Shown here: positions 1 through 5,672 of the stretch, one piece after another
How positions within the stretch are numbered: the first letter of the stretch is position 1
How the letters are laid out: the number at the start of each line of letters is the position of its first letter
From: Alphaproteobacteria bacterium
GTDB lineage: Bacteria; Pseudomonadota; Alphaproteobacteria; Rickettsiales; Rickettsiaceae
Direction: 5' to 3'
Length of the DNA: 5,672 nucleotides
Assembly: GCA_030430995.1 (NCBI GenBank)
Contig: JAUIKA010000071.1
Span: 1-5,672, forward strand
The notes under the pieces: generated by a model
Database searches by the model: none
Seen by the model: only the letters and a program-made list of their open reading frames with translations
What the model was told of the DNA's origin: nothing
Position numbers and translations under genes: made by a program

Positions 1-2
1 GT

Positions 3-206
3 TCTAGCACATTTAAAAAAAATGAATTTGATTTTGTAGCGGCTATCTTAAGAGTGAAGAGTATATCAACTACTTATGCGCATGAATTGAAGTTAAGAAT
101 TAATGAAACGGCTAATGAAACTTTAGATGAGTTTGATGCCTCTAGGTCTTTGATTGTTTCATTTTTATTATTTAATTCTTTTTCTTTCTCATATAGCCCT
201 TCTTGA
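3..206 (+). CDS. 3' end of an unrecognised plus-strand reading frame, possibly a truncated gene
   Basis: The third forward frame is open from the left edge to a TGA at 204-206, about 67 codons. Up to about base 140 the translation has a normal soluble-protein composition, with stretches such as FVAAILRVKSISTTYAHELK and LRINETANETLDEF, which look like amphipathic helices. After about base 145 it turns into a low-complexity Ser/Phe/Leu run (SFLLFNSFSFSYS) that is simply the antisense of the neighbouring coiled-coil gene. I do not recognise a family. One reading is that a real gene entering from the left has lost its native 3' end and runs into the opposite gene. The alternative is that the frame is open by chance. 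Because the start lies outside the window, neither reading can be settled here. Confidence 0.3.
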   Translation, partial: SSTFKKNEFDFVAAILRVKSISTTYAHELKLRINETANETLDEFDASRSLIVSFLLFNSFSFSYSPS

Positions 207-2023
207 ATTTTATTTTCTCTATTACTAATTTCTGCGTTCAATAATTCTGATGCATTTTTCAGCTCTTCATTTTTTTTATTAATTACGTTATTTAGATGTT
301 TTTCACTCTCTTCATTTTTAGATAATTGATTATTCAATTGATTTAATAACCTTTTTCTATTTTGCTTTTCTAGTTCTAATGCATCCTGCACACTCTGTTT
401 GGATTCACTCTCTTCCTTTATTACTTGTTTATTTTTTTCTATTTCTTTTTCTAAACCATGTATTTTACTCTGATAGCCATTTTCTTTATTCGTGAATTCA
501 GCTTCTAAACCATCTCTTTGTTTTTCTAAGCTATTAGCTTTACTATTTAGCTCTTCTTCTCTCTCATTAAGGCTATTATCCCTCTCTTCATTTTCAATAA
601 CTTTTGCCTTAAACTGATCCTTTAATTTCTGCTCATATACTAATTGCTGAGCTAGTGCATCTTTATCTCTCTCAATTTGATTGTATTTGTCTTTCAGTTC
701 TTCATATTTTTCTTTTGTAACAGACAAACTCTTATATTTCTCATTAGCCTCTTGTAATTCTTTTATGAATATGGCATTTTTCTCTAAGATGTCATTTTGC
801 TCTTGCAGATGGGAATCTCTCGTCTTAATATCATCTTTTAAACTTTTATTATCTTGTATTTCCCTCTCTAAATCTTTCTGAATTGTATATTTTGCGTTAT
901 TAGCTTTTAATGCTTCCGTTGTTAGTTTATTATGTATTGCGTTATATTTACCTTTATATTCCTTTTCTATACTATCCTTTAATTCTTCAGATCTATCAGC
1001 TAATTCTTTTTCTATTCCTACTTTTATACCTTTTATTTCTTCCTCTAGTTCTGCTATATACCCTTCATATGCCTGTGATAACTTTTGCACATCTTCATTT
1101 TTAACCTGAGGACCCTGTTTAACTTGAATATTCTCTGATTCATATATAGGTTTTTTTTCCGCTGTTTTTTTTACCTTACTATTTTCTCTGTCATAGGTAT
1201 AATCTGGCTTTGTGTTTTTTATATACTCATCTAATGAATCAAAATTTCTATCTATGGAATTTGTTCTAGTTTTAACTTCAGGAATAGAATCAAGTTCAGC
1301 TTTCTTTATAGCCTCTCTCAGATGATTTTTTATACCATTTGTTTGGTATTCGGGAATAGATTCTAAATTGAGTTTTTCTGAATCATTTGTAGTATATTGA
1401 GATATATCTTCAACTTTTTTATCCATACCCTTTAGATGATCAGGTGTTTTATTTGCTTCTGCTATTTTCTCTTTTATCTCTGTTAAACTAACTGTTTTGT
1501 CTTTCTTGGGTTCTATTTTTAGCCCCAAATACATAGTCTCAGCAATTTGTTGTTTTATCTCTTTAAGGGTGTGATTTCTATTTATATTATTGCTTTGATA
1601 TAAAGCATTTTCCAATTTAGCATATCGTTCTTTCAATGACAATTTCTCTAACCCATCTTGGCCAAATCTTCTATTGCTATTTATATATTCTTTTGTATTA
1701 CTAACCGGATTAAAAGAGTTATCATAGCTTTTTCTCAATATATCTTCTATTGGAGTTATGCCTAATAGAAACTCATTTCTATCAGCTTGTTTTGTTTTGC
1801 TTTGATCATTACCATCTATAGCATTCCCTACTGCTTGAGATGTGCCTATATTTTTGTATATATCTATATTATTTGAGTAATTATCCAACATCCATTTAGT
1901 GAGCTGCAGATATACTTTTTCTTTGTTATTATTTATCTTAGTGTTATCTCCTAGGTCTAGACCATAACCCCCGCCCCCTTTATTTGCTACTATATTCCAC
2001 GCTTTATTCTTATCACCTGTCAT
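74..2023 (-). CDS. Large coiled-coil protein of unknown function
   Basis: This 649-residue protein is not recognised. The ATG at 2023 is chosen because AAGAGGTG on the coding strand ends about 4 bases upstream of it. A GTG six bases further upstream lies inside that ribosome binding site and is unlikely. No signal peptide or membrane segment is seen at the N-terminus, which carries a glycine run (residues 16-19). Residues 1-300 are Asn/Lys-rich and contain imperfect repeats: TLKEIKQQIAET (about 152) resembles SLTEIKEKIAEA (about 179), and LESIPE (about 220) recurs as LDSIPE (about 244). Residues 308-628 contain no proline, are dense in Glu/Lys/Gln/Leu and read as a long coiled coil. The last 20 residues change character to an uncharged hydrophobic stretch, with the only cysteine of the protein at 648, and may not be native. 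A cytoplasmic scaffold, a structural filament or a secreted effector would all fit. Nothing in the sequence selects between them. Confidence 0.75.
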   Translation of the reverse strand: MTGDKNKAWNIVANKGGGGYGLDLGDNTKINNNKEKVYLQLTKWMLDNYSNNIDIYKNIGTSQAVGNAIDGNDQSKTKQADRNEFLLGITPIEDILRKSYDNSFNPVSNTKEYINSNRRFGQDGLEKLSLKERYAKLENALYQSNNINRNHTLKEIKQQIAETMYLGLKIEPKKDKTVSLTEIKEKIAEANKTPDHLKGMDKKVEDISQYTTNDSEKLNLESIPEYQTNGIKNHLREAIKKAELDSIPEVKTRTNSIDRNFDSLDEYIKNTKPDYTYDRENSKVKKTAEKKPIYESENIQVKQGPQVKNEDVQKLSQAYEGYIAELEEEIKGIKVGIEKELADRSEELKDSIEKEYKGKYNAIHNKLTTEALKANNAKYTIQKDLEREIQDNKSLKDDIKTRDSHLQEQNDILEKNAIFIKELQEANEKYKSLSVTKEKYEELKDKYNQIERDKDALAQQLVYEQKLKDQFKAKVIENEERDNSLNEREEELNSKANSLEKQRDGLEAEFTNKENGYQSKIHGLEKEIEKNKQVIKEESESKQSVQDALELEKQNRKRLLNQLNNQLSKNEESEKHLNNVINKKNEELKNASELLNAEISNRENKIQEGLYEKEKELNNKNETIKDLEASNSSKVSLAVSLILNFNSCA

Positions 2024-2053
2024 AACCACCTCTTTTCATATATACATAATTTT

Positions 2054-2083
2054 AGTATACGCCAGGCAATATATTAAAGTAAA
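2054..2083 (-). promoter_or_regulatory. Candidate sigma70-type promoter of the coiled-coil gene
   Basis: Read on the minus strand, TTTACT (2083-2078, 4 of 6 to TTGACA) is followed after 18 bases by TATACT (2059-2054, 5 of 6 to TATAAT). Transcription would begin near 2047, leaving a leader of about 24 bases that holds the AAGAGGTG ribosome binding site at roughly 2028-2035. The region is very AT-rich, so chance matches are common. The position relative to the gene start is what favours this pair. Confidence 0.4.
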
Positions 2084-2122
2084 CTAATTTTTACTTAATT
2101 AATATTTAAAGTAATTAATATT
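2074..2122. repeat. Short direct repeats in the divergent intergenic region
   Basis: The 9-base sequence TTAAAGTAA occurs at 2074-2082 and again at 2106-2114, 32 bases apart, about three helical turns. A shorter form, TTAAGTAA, occurs in inverse orientation at 2091-2098 and in direct orientation at 2194-2201. Separately, TAATTAATATT is repeated exactly at 2096-2106 and 2112-2122. The first TTAAAGTAA copy overlaps the candidate -35 box of the minus-strand gene, so these could be operator sites. In sequence this AT-rich they could also be chance. The rest of the 241-base intergenic stretch (2030-2270) shows no gene and no clear RNA structure. Confidence 0.35.
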
Positions 2123-2208
2123 ATTCGAATGCCTATTGATAGCTTATATATAACAACAATACATATGCTTAATCTATTGAAACAAGCTTAGCTTTAAGTA
2201 AATTACCC

Positions 2209-2237
2209 TTGATAATATGTACAAATATTGTAATAAT
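2209..2237 (+). promoter_or_regulatory. Candidate sigma70-type promoter for the plus-strand gene cluster
   Basis: TTGATA (2209-2214, 5 of 6 to TTGACA) is separated by 17 bases from AATAAT (2232-2237, 5 of 6 to TATAAT). Transcription would start near 2244, about 27 bases before the ATG at 2271. Spacing and match are good for a promoter driving the small hypothetical gene, tatA and xthA, but the AT-rich context weakens the statistics. Confidence 0.45.
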
Positions 2238-2270
2238 ATAGATATTAAATCAGTTTAAAATTTAAGTATT

Positions 2271-2492
2271 ATGGCCACAATAGACAATAGTGAAGATAAA
2301 AAAGAAAATAATGTAATGAACAATGTTCAATATTTATGCAAAGCATCAGATATTATTAATGAATCTTTAAAAGACGGAAAGGATGTAGCCCAGCTCCCAA
2401 ATGGGAATATAATAGTACGAGAAACTAAAATCATCACTACATGTTTTACTTGGGATGACAAAAAACAAAAAATGGTGAAAACATTAAGGTAA
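2271..2492 (+). CDS. Small conserved hypothetical protein (DUF2671-like?)
   Basis: This 73-residue soluble protein has no signal peptide or membrane segment. The first 17 residues are charged and poorly structured. The remainder, with CKASDIINESLKDGKDVAQL followed by PNGNIIVRETKIIT and a terminal FTWDDKKQKM stretch, looks like a compact alpha/beta fold. From memory the DVAQLPNG-(N/D)-II pattern resembles the small DUF2671 proteins of Rickettsia, whose function is unknown. I could not check this. There is no strong ribosome binding site before the ATG at 2271, so a leaderless-like or weak start is possible; the ATG at codon 16 is an alternative. The gene ends 6 bases before tatA, and its last codons supply tatA's ribosome binding site, so the two are probably translated from one transcript. 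Confidence 0.75.
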   Translation: MATIDNSEDKKENNVMNNVQYLCKASDIINESLKDGKDVAQLPNGNIIVRETKIITTCFTWDDKKQKMVKTLR

Positions 2493-2498
2493 CAACTT

Positions 2499-2651
2499 AT
2501 GAGCATAGGGATAGGGCAACTTCTTATTATATTATTTATAGTGCTTATACTGTTTGGGCCAGGTAGGCTAACTAAGGTTATGTCTGAACTTGGCAAGGGC
2601 CTGAAAGCTTTTAGGCAATCTAGCTCTGATGAAACAGATAAAGATAAGTAA
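2499..2651 (+). CDS. tatA: Sec-independent (Tat) translocase subunit TatA
   Basis: TatA oligomerises at TatBC to form the pathway by which folded twin-arginine proteins cross the inner membrane. This 50-residue protein has the complete family layout: a short periplasmic start (MSIGIGQ), one membrane helix (residues 8-18, LLIILFIVLIL), the hallmark FGPGRL hinge (19-24), an amphipathic helix (SELGKGLKAFR, 29-39) and a short acidic, charged tail (DETDKDK). The FGPGRL and LGKGLKAF signatures are very typical of TatA/E, and the short tail argues against TatB. It is at the small end of the family. AAGG at 2486-2489 sits 9 bases before the ATG. The stop overlaps the xthA start by one base (TAATG), which suggests translational coupling. 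No tatB or tatC is adjacent; split tat genes are known in alphaproteobacteria. Confidence 0.93.
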   Translation: MSIGIGQLLIILFIVLILFGPGRLTKVMSELGKGLKAFRQSSSDETDKDK

Positions 2652-3421
2652 TGAAAATAGCATCTTGGAATGTTAATTCTGTCTCTGCACGCGTTGATGG
2701 GGTAAGTAAATTTATACATGGTTATGACCCAGACGTCTTAATGCTTCAAGAGACAAAATCTCAGGACCATTTATTTCCCATTGATCTATTTCCTAGCTAT
2801 AATTGCTATATACACGGGCAGAAATCTTATAACGGGGTTGCTATTTTAAGCAAGGAGCCTATGGAAGACATATGCACCACATTCCCTGCCAACGCGCTGC
2901 CTGATGAAGCGAGGTTTATTGAAGGAAGAATACCTACTAAAAATGGCATATTAAGAATAATCAACCTATATATACCAAATGGAGGTGATATAGGAAGTGA
3001 TAAATATCTAAAAAAAATAGCATATTATGATGCTTTATATGAATATATCCGAACAATTTTAGATGAGCCCGTATTCATAGCGGGTGACTTTAATGTTACT
3101 CCTATGCCTATAGATTCATATGACCATATAAAAACATTCCAGCAAACATGTGGCACAGCAAAAGAAAGAGCTTTGTTCAGAAAGCTTTTAGGTTTGGGGC
3201 TTATAGATCTATATAGAACTTCTAACCCATCAAAAGAAGAATATAGTTGGTGGGATTATAGGGCAGGGGCCTTTAAAAGAAATAATGGCTTAAGGATAGA
3301 CTTTATGCTCTCTTCTGCCTCTTTAACATCTTACTTTTCTAAATGTGATATGCTAAAGCAATATAGAGCAATAGAAAAACCATCAGACCATATCCCAATC
3401 ACTATATCATTTGACTTTTAA
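2651..3421 (+). CDS. xthA: Exodeoxyribonuclease III (AP endonuclease, ExoIII/XthA type)
   Basis: The enzyme cuts DNA 5' of abasic sites in base-excision repair and has 3'-exonuclease and 3'-phosphatase activity, using Mg2+. The 256-residue length is normal for the family. All the expected active-site residues are visible: N7 in SWNVNS, E34 in LQETK, Y107 in LYIPNG, D146 and N148 in AGDFNVTP, D217 in LRIDFML, and the D246-H247 pair in KPSDHIPI. The WWDYRAGAF block (about 200-208) before the R-I-D motif is also characteristic of ExoIII. The ATG at 2651 is supported by the canonical MKIASWNVNS start and by the one-base overlap with tatA. No strong ribosome binding site is seen, which fits coupled translation from the upstream gene. 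Confidence 0.95.
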   Translation: MKIASWNVNSVSARVDGVSKFIHGYDPDVLMLQETKSQDHLFPIDLFPSYNCYIHGQKSYNGVAILSKEPMEDICTTFPANALPDEARFIEGRIPTKNGILRIINLYIPNGGDIGSDKYLKKIAYYDALYEYIRTILDEPVFIAGDFNVTPMPIDSYDHIKTFQQTCGTAKERALFRKLLGLGLIDLYRTSNPSKEEYSWWDYRAGAFKRNNGLRIDFMLSSASLTSYFSKCDMLKQYRAIEKPSDHIPITISFDF

Positions 3422-3439
3422 AGAAAAAACCTAGATTAT
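3411..3439 (+). promoter_or_regulatory. Candidate promoter for tolC and downstream genes
   Basis: TTGACT (3411-3416, 5 of 6 to TTGACA) lies in the last codons of xthA. It is followed after 17 bases by GATTAT (3434-3439, 4 of 6 to TATAAT). An overlapping TATATA at 3437-3442 would give a 20-base spacer. Transcription would start near 3446, about 19 bases before the tolC ATG. No hairpin terminator is seen in the 43-base gap after xthA, so read-through from upstream is also possible. Confidence 0.35.
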
Positions 3440-3464
3440 ATACCTTAGAACAAAAATATTATTT

Positions 3465-4784
3465 ATGCGGTATAAGGTCATTACATTATTAATCTTTATA
3501 TATAGTGCAGCAAATGCAATATTACCAGAGGAAGCTCTGAAGTTAGCATATAAAAACGATAGCGGTTTTACAAAATTAAAAATAGCATATCTAAAAAATA
3601 TAGAGAGCTTTCCTTCAAGCTTAGCAAGGCATTTTGTTCCTGAAGTTAGTTTAAGAAGTAGGGCTAGCCTGGACAGCAGTAAAGGAGATTACCAACCTTT
3701 TTCTAGAAGAGATGGAATTGTATTCAAACAAGAGATATTCAGCAGCGGCGGTGGAATAGCAGCTTTAAAACACGCAAAAAACTTTGCCTATTACTCAGAA
3801 ATAGAGCTTTTTCTAAAGGCGCATGACTTATTAGTAAAAGATTTAGAGTTATTCTTAGAAACATATGCAGCACAAGAAAGCTATAAAGCAAGCGAGGCTA
3901 CATTAAAATTTGCTCAAAATCACTATAACTACTCACAAAAATTATATGATTTAGGCTCCCTTACTAAATCTGAAGTTGTAAGCGCAAAAAGTGAAATGAC
4001 ATATGCCAAATACCAGAAACTAAAATATTATTCTGAGCTACAAGAAAAAAAGGGGAGTTTTAAAAAGCAATTTGGCGTGGAGCCAGAACTGCTAGAGCTG
4101 CAAAGCTTAAATGAAGCAAAATTAAAGGTAAATGCAGAAGAATATAAAAACCTGTTTTTACAAAATAGCCTGGAAGTAGCACATGCAGAAGCAGCTCTAC
4201 AAATGAGCAAAGCAAATATATGGAATAATGCCTCGAAAATTTTACCTAGGGCATATTTAGAATCAGAGATTTATAGAAACCATGGAAAAGATTCTTTCAT
4301 GGGTCCTAAGAAAAATGGCTTCTCAACAGAAATTGTAATAGAAGTGCCCTTGGTGCCAACTAATAGCGGATCTTATTCTGAGATTAGAAAAGCAAAATTA
4401 GAGATGCGTGAAGCAGCTGTCAATAGAGAGTATATTATCAAGACAGCACAGCTAACTGCTAAAAATATATGGGAAAAATATAAAACTTCTGTAGAAGCAT
4501 GGAATAGCGCTCAGGATGCTGTAGAGGCCACTGAACTATTACGTGATGTAACAGAAAAAGAGTACAAGCTTGGTTCACAAGATTTTCTAAAAGTATTAGA
4601 GACAGAGCATAAGCTATACCAAGCAAAGCTAAAATTAATAAAAGCTAAAATAGAATATTTTTCAATATATTATCAGGCAAAACTATTACTTGGTAAAAAT
4701 TCATTAACGGAACTAGGAGTATTAGCAGATTTTGACCCAAGATATGAATTTCAGAAAGTAAAACTTAAAATAATCGGATTATAA
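3465..4784 (+). CDS. tolC: TolC-family outer-membrane efflux/secretion protein
   Basis: TolC-type proteins form trimeric outer-membrane channels with a long periplasmic alpha-barrel. They act with inner-membrane pumps in type I secretion or multidrug efflux. The 439-residue protein begins with a signal peptide (hydrophobic core at residues 5-15, likely cleavage after A-N-A at 18). Two outer-membrane-efflux repeats follow. In each, a helix pair flanks a strand-rich segment: about 20-215 with strands near 57-92, and about 225-415 with strands near 262-297. The helix motif YDLGSLTKSEVVSAKSEM (161-178) is mirrored by YKLGSQDFLKVLETEHKL (367-384), the usual internal repeat of this family. The length is close to that of E. 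coli TolC. There is no strong ribosome binding site before the ATG; the start is chosen because it gives a complete signal peptide. No adaptor or ABC gene is adjacent, so the partner is unknown. Confidence 0.9.
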   Translation: MRYKVITLLIFIYSAANAILPEEALKLAYKNDSGFTKLKIAYLKNIESFPSSLARHFVPEVSLRSRASLDSSKGDYQPFSRRDGIVFKQEIFSSGGGIAALKHAKNFAYYSEIELFLKAHDLLVKDLELFLETYAAQESYKASEATLKFAQNHYNYSQKLYDLGSLTKSEVVSAKSEMTYAKYQKLKYYSELQEKKGSFKKQFGVEPELLELQSLNEAKLKVNAEEYKNLFLQNSLEVAHAEAALQMSKANIWNNASKILPRAYLESEIYRNHGKDSFMGPKKNGFSTEIVIEVPLVPTNSGSYSEIRKAKLEMREAAVNREYIIKTAQLTAKNIWEKYKTSVEAWNSAQDAVEATELLRDVTEKEYKLGSQDFLKVLETEHKLYQAKLKLIKAKIEYFSIYYQAKLLLGKNSLTELGVLADFDPRYEFQKVKLKIIGL

Positions 4785-4797
4785 AAAATATAATATT

Positions 4798-5505
4798 ATG
4801 CAAGAAGATATATTAAAATCTATACAAGATATGATGAAAACTAATAGCGCAGAAGAGACATCTAAAAAAGTTGATATTAGTCAATCTGCAAAATCTATGG
4901 CAGATGCTTTACGTGGAGATAGTAGCTCAAGCGCTAAAAATAGTAACATAACCCCTGAAGAACCAGATGCATCAGAAGATGCTACAATAAATGCTTTAGA
5001 CAAAGTAATAGATGGATTATCTAATGATGAAGAGGAAATAGAAGATAATACAAATGATACAGAAGATGAAGACAGCGAAGAGAATTCTAAAAATGAAGAG
5101 GGGGGGATACATGATATTCTTAACTCCATAGAGCAAGCTGTGAAAAAACATAGCAACCTTCAGGATAATAGAGATTTAAAGGAGGAAGAAGTAAAATTAC
5201 CTTCTGTGGAAGAGAAGATGCCGCAACAAGTAGAAAATGGGCGGGAGGAAGAAGCTGAAGAGGCTACTGATATTATTTCTGATAAATCAAAAAATGCTGT
5301 GGATGCTGCTATTAGGCATTTAAACCAGGTAGTGCATAATTACAGTATGTTAAAATATATTTCTCAGGAACAATTAGAAGCCCTTATGATTAAAGCAATG
5401 AAGCCTTATTTAACGCATTGGATAAATAAATATTTACCAGAAGTGGTGAATAATATTGTTGAAAAAGAAATAAAGACACTTACAAAAAAATGGAACTCAG
5501 AATAG
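4798..5505 (+). CDS. popZ: PopZ-like polar organising protein (DUF2497 family)
   Basis: PopZ proteins of alphaproteobacteria self-assemble at cell poles and recruit chromosome-segregation and cell-cycle proteins. This 235-residue protein has the family's three parts. The first is a short N-terminal helix, EDILKSIQDMM (3-13), equivalent to the conserved M/E-ILASIRRII partner-binding motif. The second is an acidic disordered linker (about 50-105, rich in Asp/Glu/Ser). The third is a C-terminal helical oligomerisation region (about 164-232) with LEALMIKAMKPYLTHWIN and LPEVVNNIVEKEI, matching the L-(R/K)-P-x-L-x-x-W-(I/L)-x-x-x-L-P-x-x-V pattern of the family. A second copy of the N-terminal-like motif, IHDILNSIEQAV (104-115), lies within the linker just after a G7 run at 5100-5106. 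The gene starts 13 bases after tolC and overlaps the next gene by 16 bases, so an operon is likely. The family call rests on the C-terminal pattern and overall architecture. Confidence 0.87.
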   Translation: MQEDILKSIQDMMKTNSAEETSKKVDISQSAKSMADALRGDSSSSAKNSNITPEEPDASEDATINALDKVIDGLSNDEEEIEDNTNDTEDEDSEENSKNEEGGIHDILNSIEQAVKKHSNLQDNRDLKEEEVKLPSVEEKMPQQVENGREEEAEEATDIISDKSKNAVDAAIRHLNQVVHNYSMLKYISQEQLEALMIKAMKPYLTHWINKYLPEVVNNIVEKEIKTLTKKWNSE

Positions 5506-5672
5506 TACTATTAATACCACTTATATTTTTAACATATAGCTACGCATTCGCTGATGTAGACTTTATAAAAACGCAGAATGGCAACTTGCCTACAGTAGAC
5601 AAGAGCTTGCTGAATAATATTCATTCAAAATCTAGAGTAGAGCATCACAATATTAAAACTGATATAGCAAAT
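5490..5672 (+). CDS. Signal-peptide-bearing protein, 5' end only
   Basis: This frame starts at the ATG at 5490-5492, overlapping the last 16 bases of the popZ-like gene in another frame, and stays open to the right edge (61 codons). It begins with a typical Sec signal peptide: MELR, a hydrophobic core IVLLIPLIFLTYSY, then the A-F-A cleavage site before DVDF (cut after about residue 21). The mature part seen so far (DFIKTQNGNLPTVDKSLLNN and beyond) is hydrophilic. The product is therefore likely periplasmic or outer-membrane-associated. The family cannot be told from 40 mature residues. No strong ribosome binding site is visible, and an A7 run immediately precedes and includes the start A. Translation is probably coupled to popZ through the overlap. 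Confidence 0.75.
   Translation, partial: MELRIVLLIPLIFLTYSYAFADVDFIKTQNGNLPTVDKSLLNNIHSKSRVEHHNIKTDIAN

Noticed and set aside
681..1104. Plus-strand open frames of 64-66 codons (681-881, 910-1104)
   Set aside because: Both are antisense to the coiled-coil gene and read as Ser/Phe/Leu/Tyr low complexity, which is what the complement of Glu/Lys-rich codons gives.
2027..2029. GTG start for the coiled-coil gene, two codons upstream of the chosen ATG
   Set aside because: The GTG is part of the AAGAGGTG ribosome binding site, leaving no spacer. The ATG at 2023 has proper spacing.
2123..2130. ATTCGAAT palindrome in the intergenic region
   Set aside because: An 8-base perfect palindrome in AT-rich DNA is expected by chance, and no second copy was seen to support an operator.
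2327..2719. Minus-strand open frame of 130 codons
   Set aside because: It runs antisense across the small hypothetical gene, the whole of tatA and the start of xthA, all supported by family motifs or tight gene spacing. It has no ribosome binding site or recognisable domain.
4028..4210. Minus-strand open frame inside tolC
   Set aside because: It is the antisense shadow of the TolC helical repeats, rich in Ser/Cys/Phe, with no independent support.
4881..5156. Minus-strand open frame inside the popZ-like gene
   Set aside because: It is antisense to the acidic linker, where GAA/GAT codons give Ser/Phe-rich complement. The sense-strand protein has a clear family architecture.
5177..5190. Strong AAAGGAGGAAG ribosome-binding-like sequence inside the popZ-like gene
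   Set aside because: No start codon in any plus frame follows at a suitable distance. It is explained by Lys/Glu codons of the linker.

Overview
The window is strongly AT-rich. It carries tightly packed core genes with alphaproteobacterial character: a lone tatA, an ExoIII gene, a TolC-type outer-membrane gene and a PopZ/DUF2497 polar-organiser gene. Very low GC, small spacers, A/T-ending codons and a small protein resembling a rickettsial conserved family all point to Rickettsiales (an obligate intracellular or endosymbiotic alphaproteobacterium). The genus cannot be fixed from the sequence alone.

Layout. Bases 1-2029 form the accessory-looking part. A minus-strand gene for a 649-residue, charged, Asn/Lys/Glu-rich coiled-coil protein fills it. 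Its 3' end lies antiparallel to the open tail of a plus-strand reading frame that enters from the left edge, so the two may have been joined by a rearrangement near base 135-145. Bases 2030-2270 are a non-coding divergent region with a candidate promoter on each strand and recurring TTAA(A)GTAA sequences. From 2271 to the right edge all genes are on the plus strand: a small conserved hypothetical gene, tatA (only 50 codons), xthA, a tolC-like gene, a popZ-like gene, and the 5' end of a gene for a signal-peptide-bearing protein.

How the genes fit together. The first three plus-strand genes are separated by 6 and -1 bases and look co-transcribed. A second candidate promoter at the end of xthA could serve tolC, popZ and the last gene (gaps of 13 and -16 bases). 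Apart from the DNA-repair enzyme, the recognised products concern the cell envelope and cell poles: Tat export, TolC-dependent secretion or efflux, and a PopZ-type polar scaffold.

The most interesting points are the possible gene junction at the left, the unrecognised coiled-coil protein with internal repeats and simple-sequence tracts, and what looks like a duplicated N-terminal binding motif within the PopZ-like protein, next to a G7 tract.
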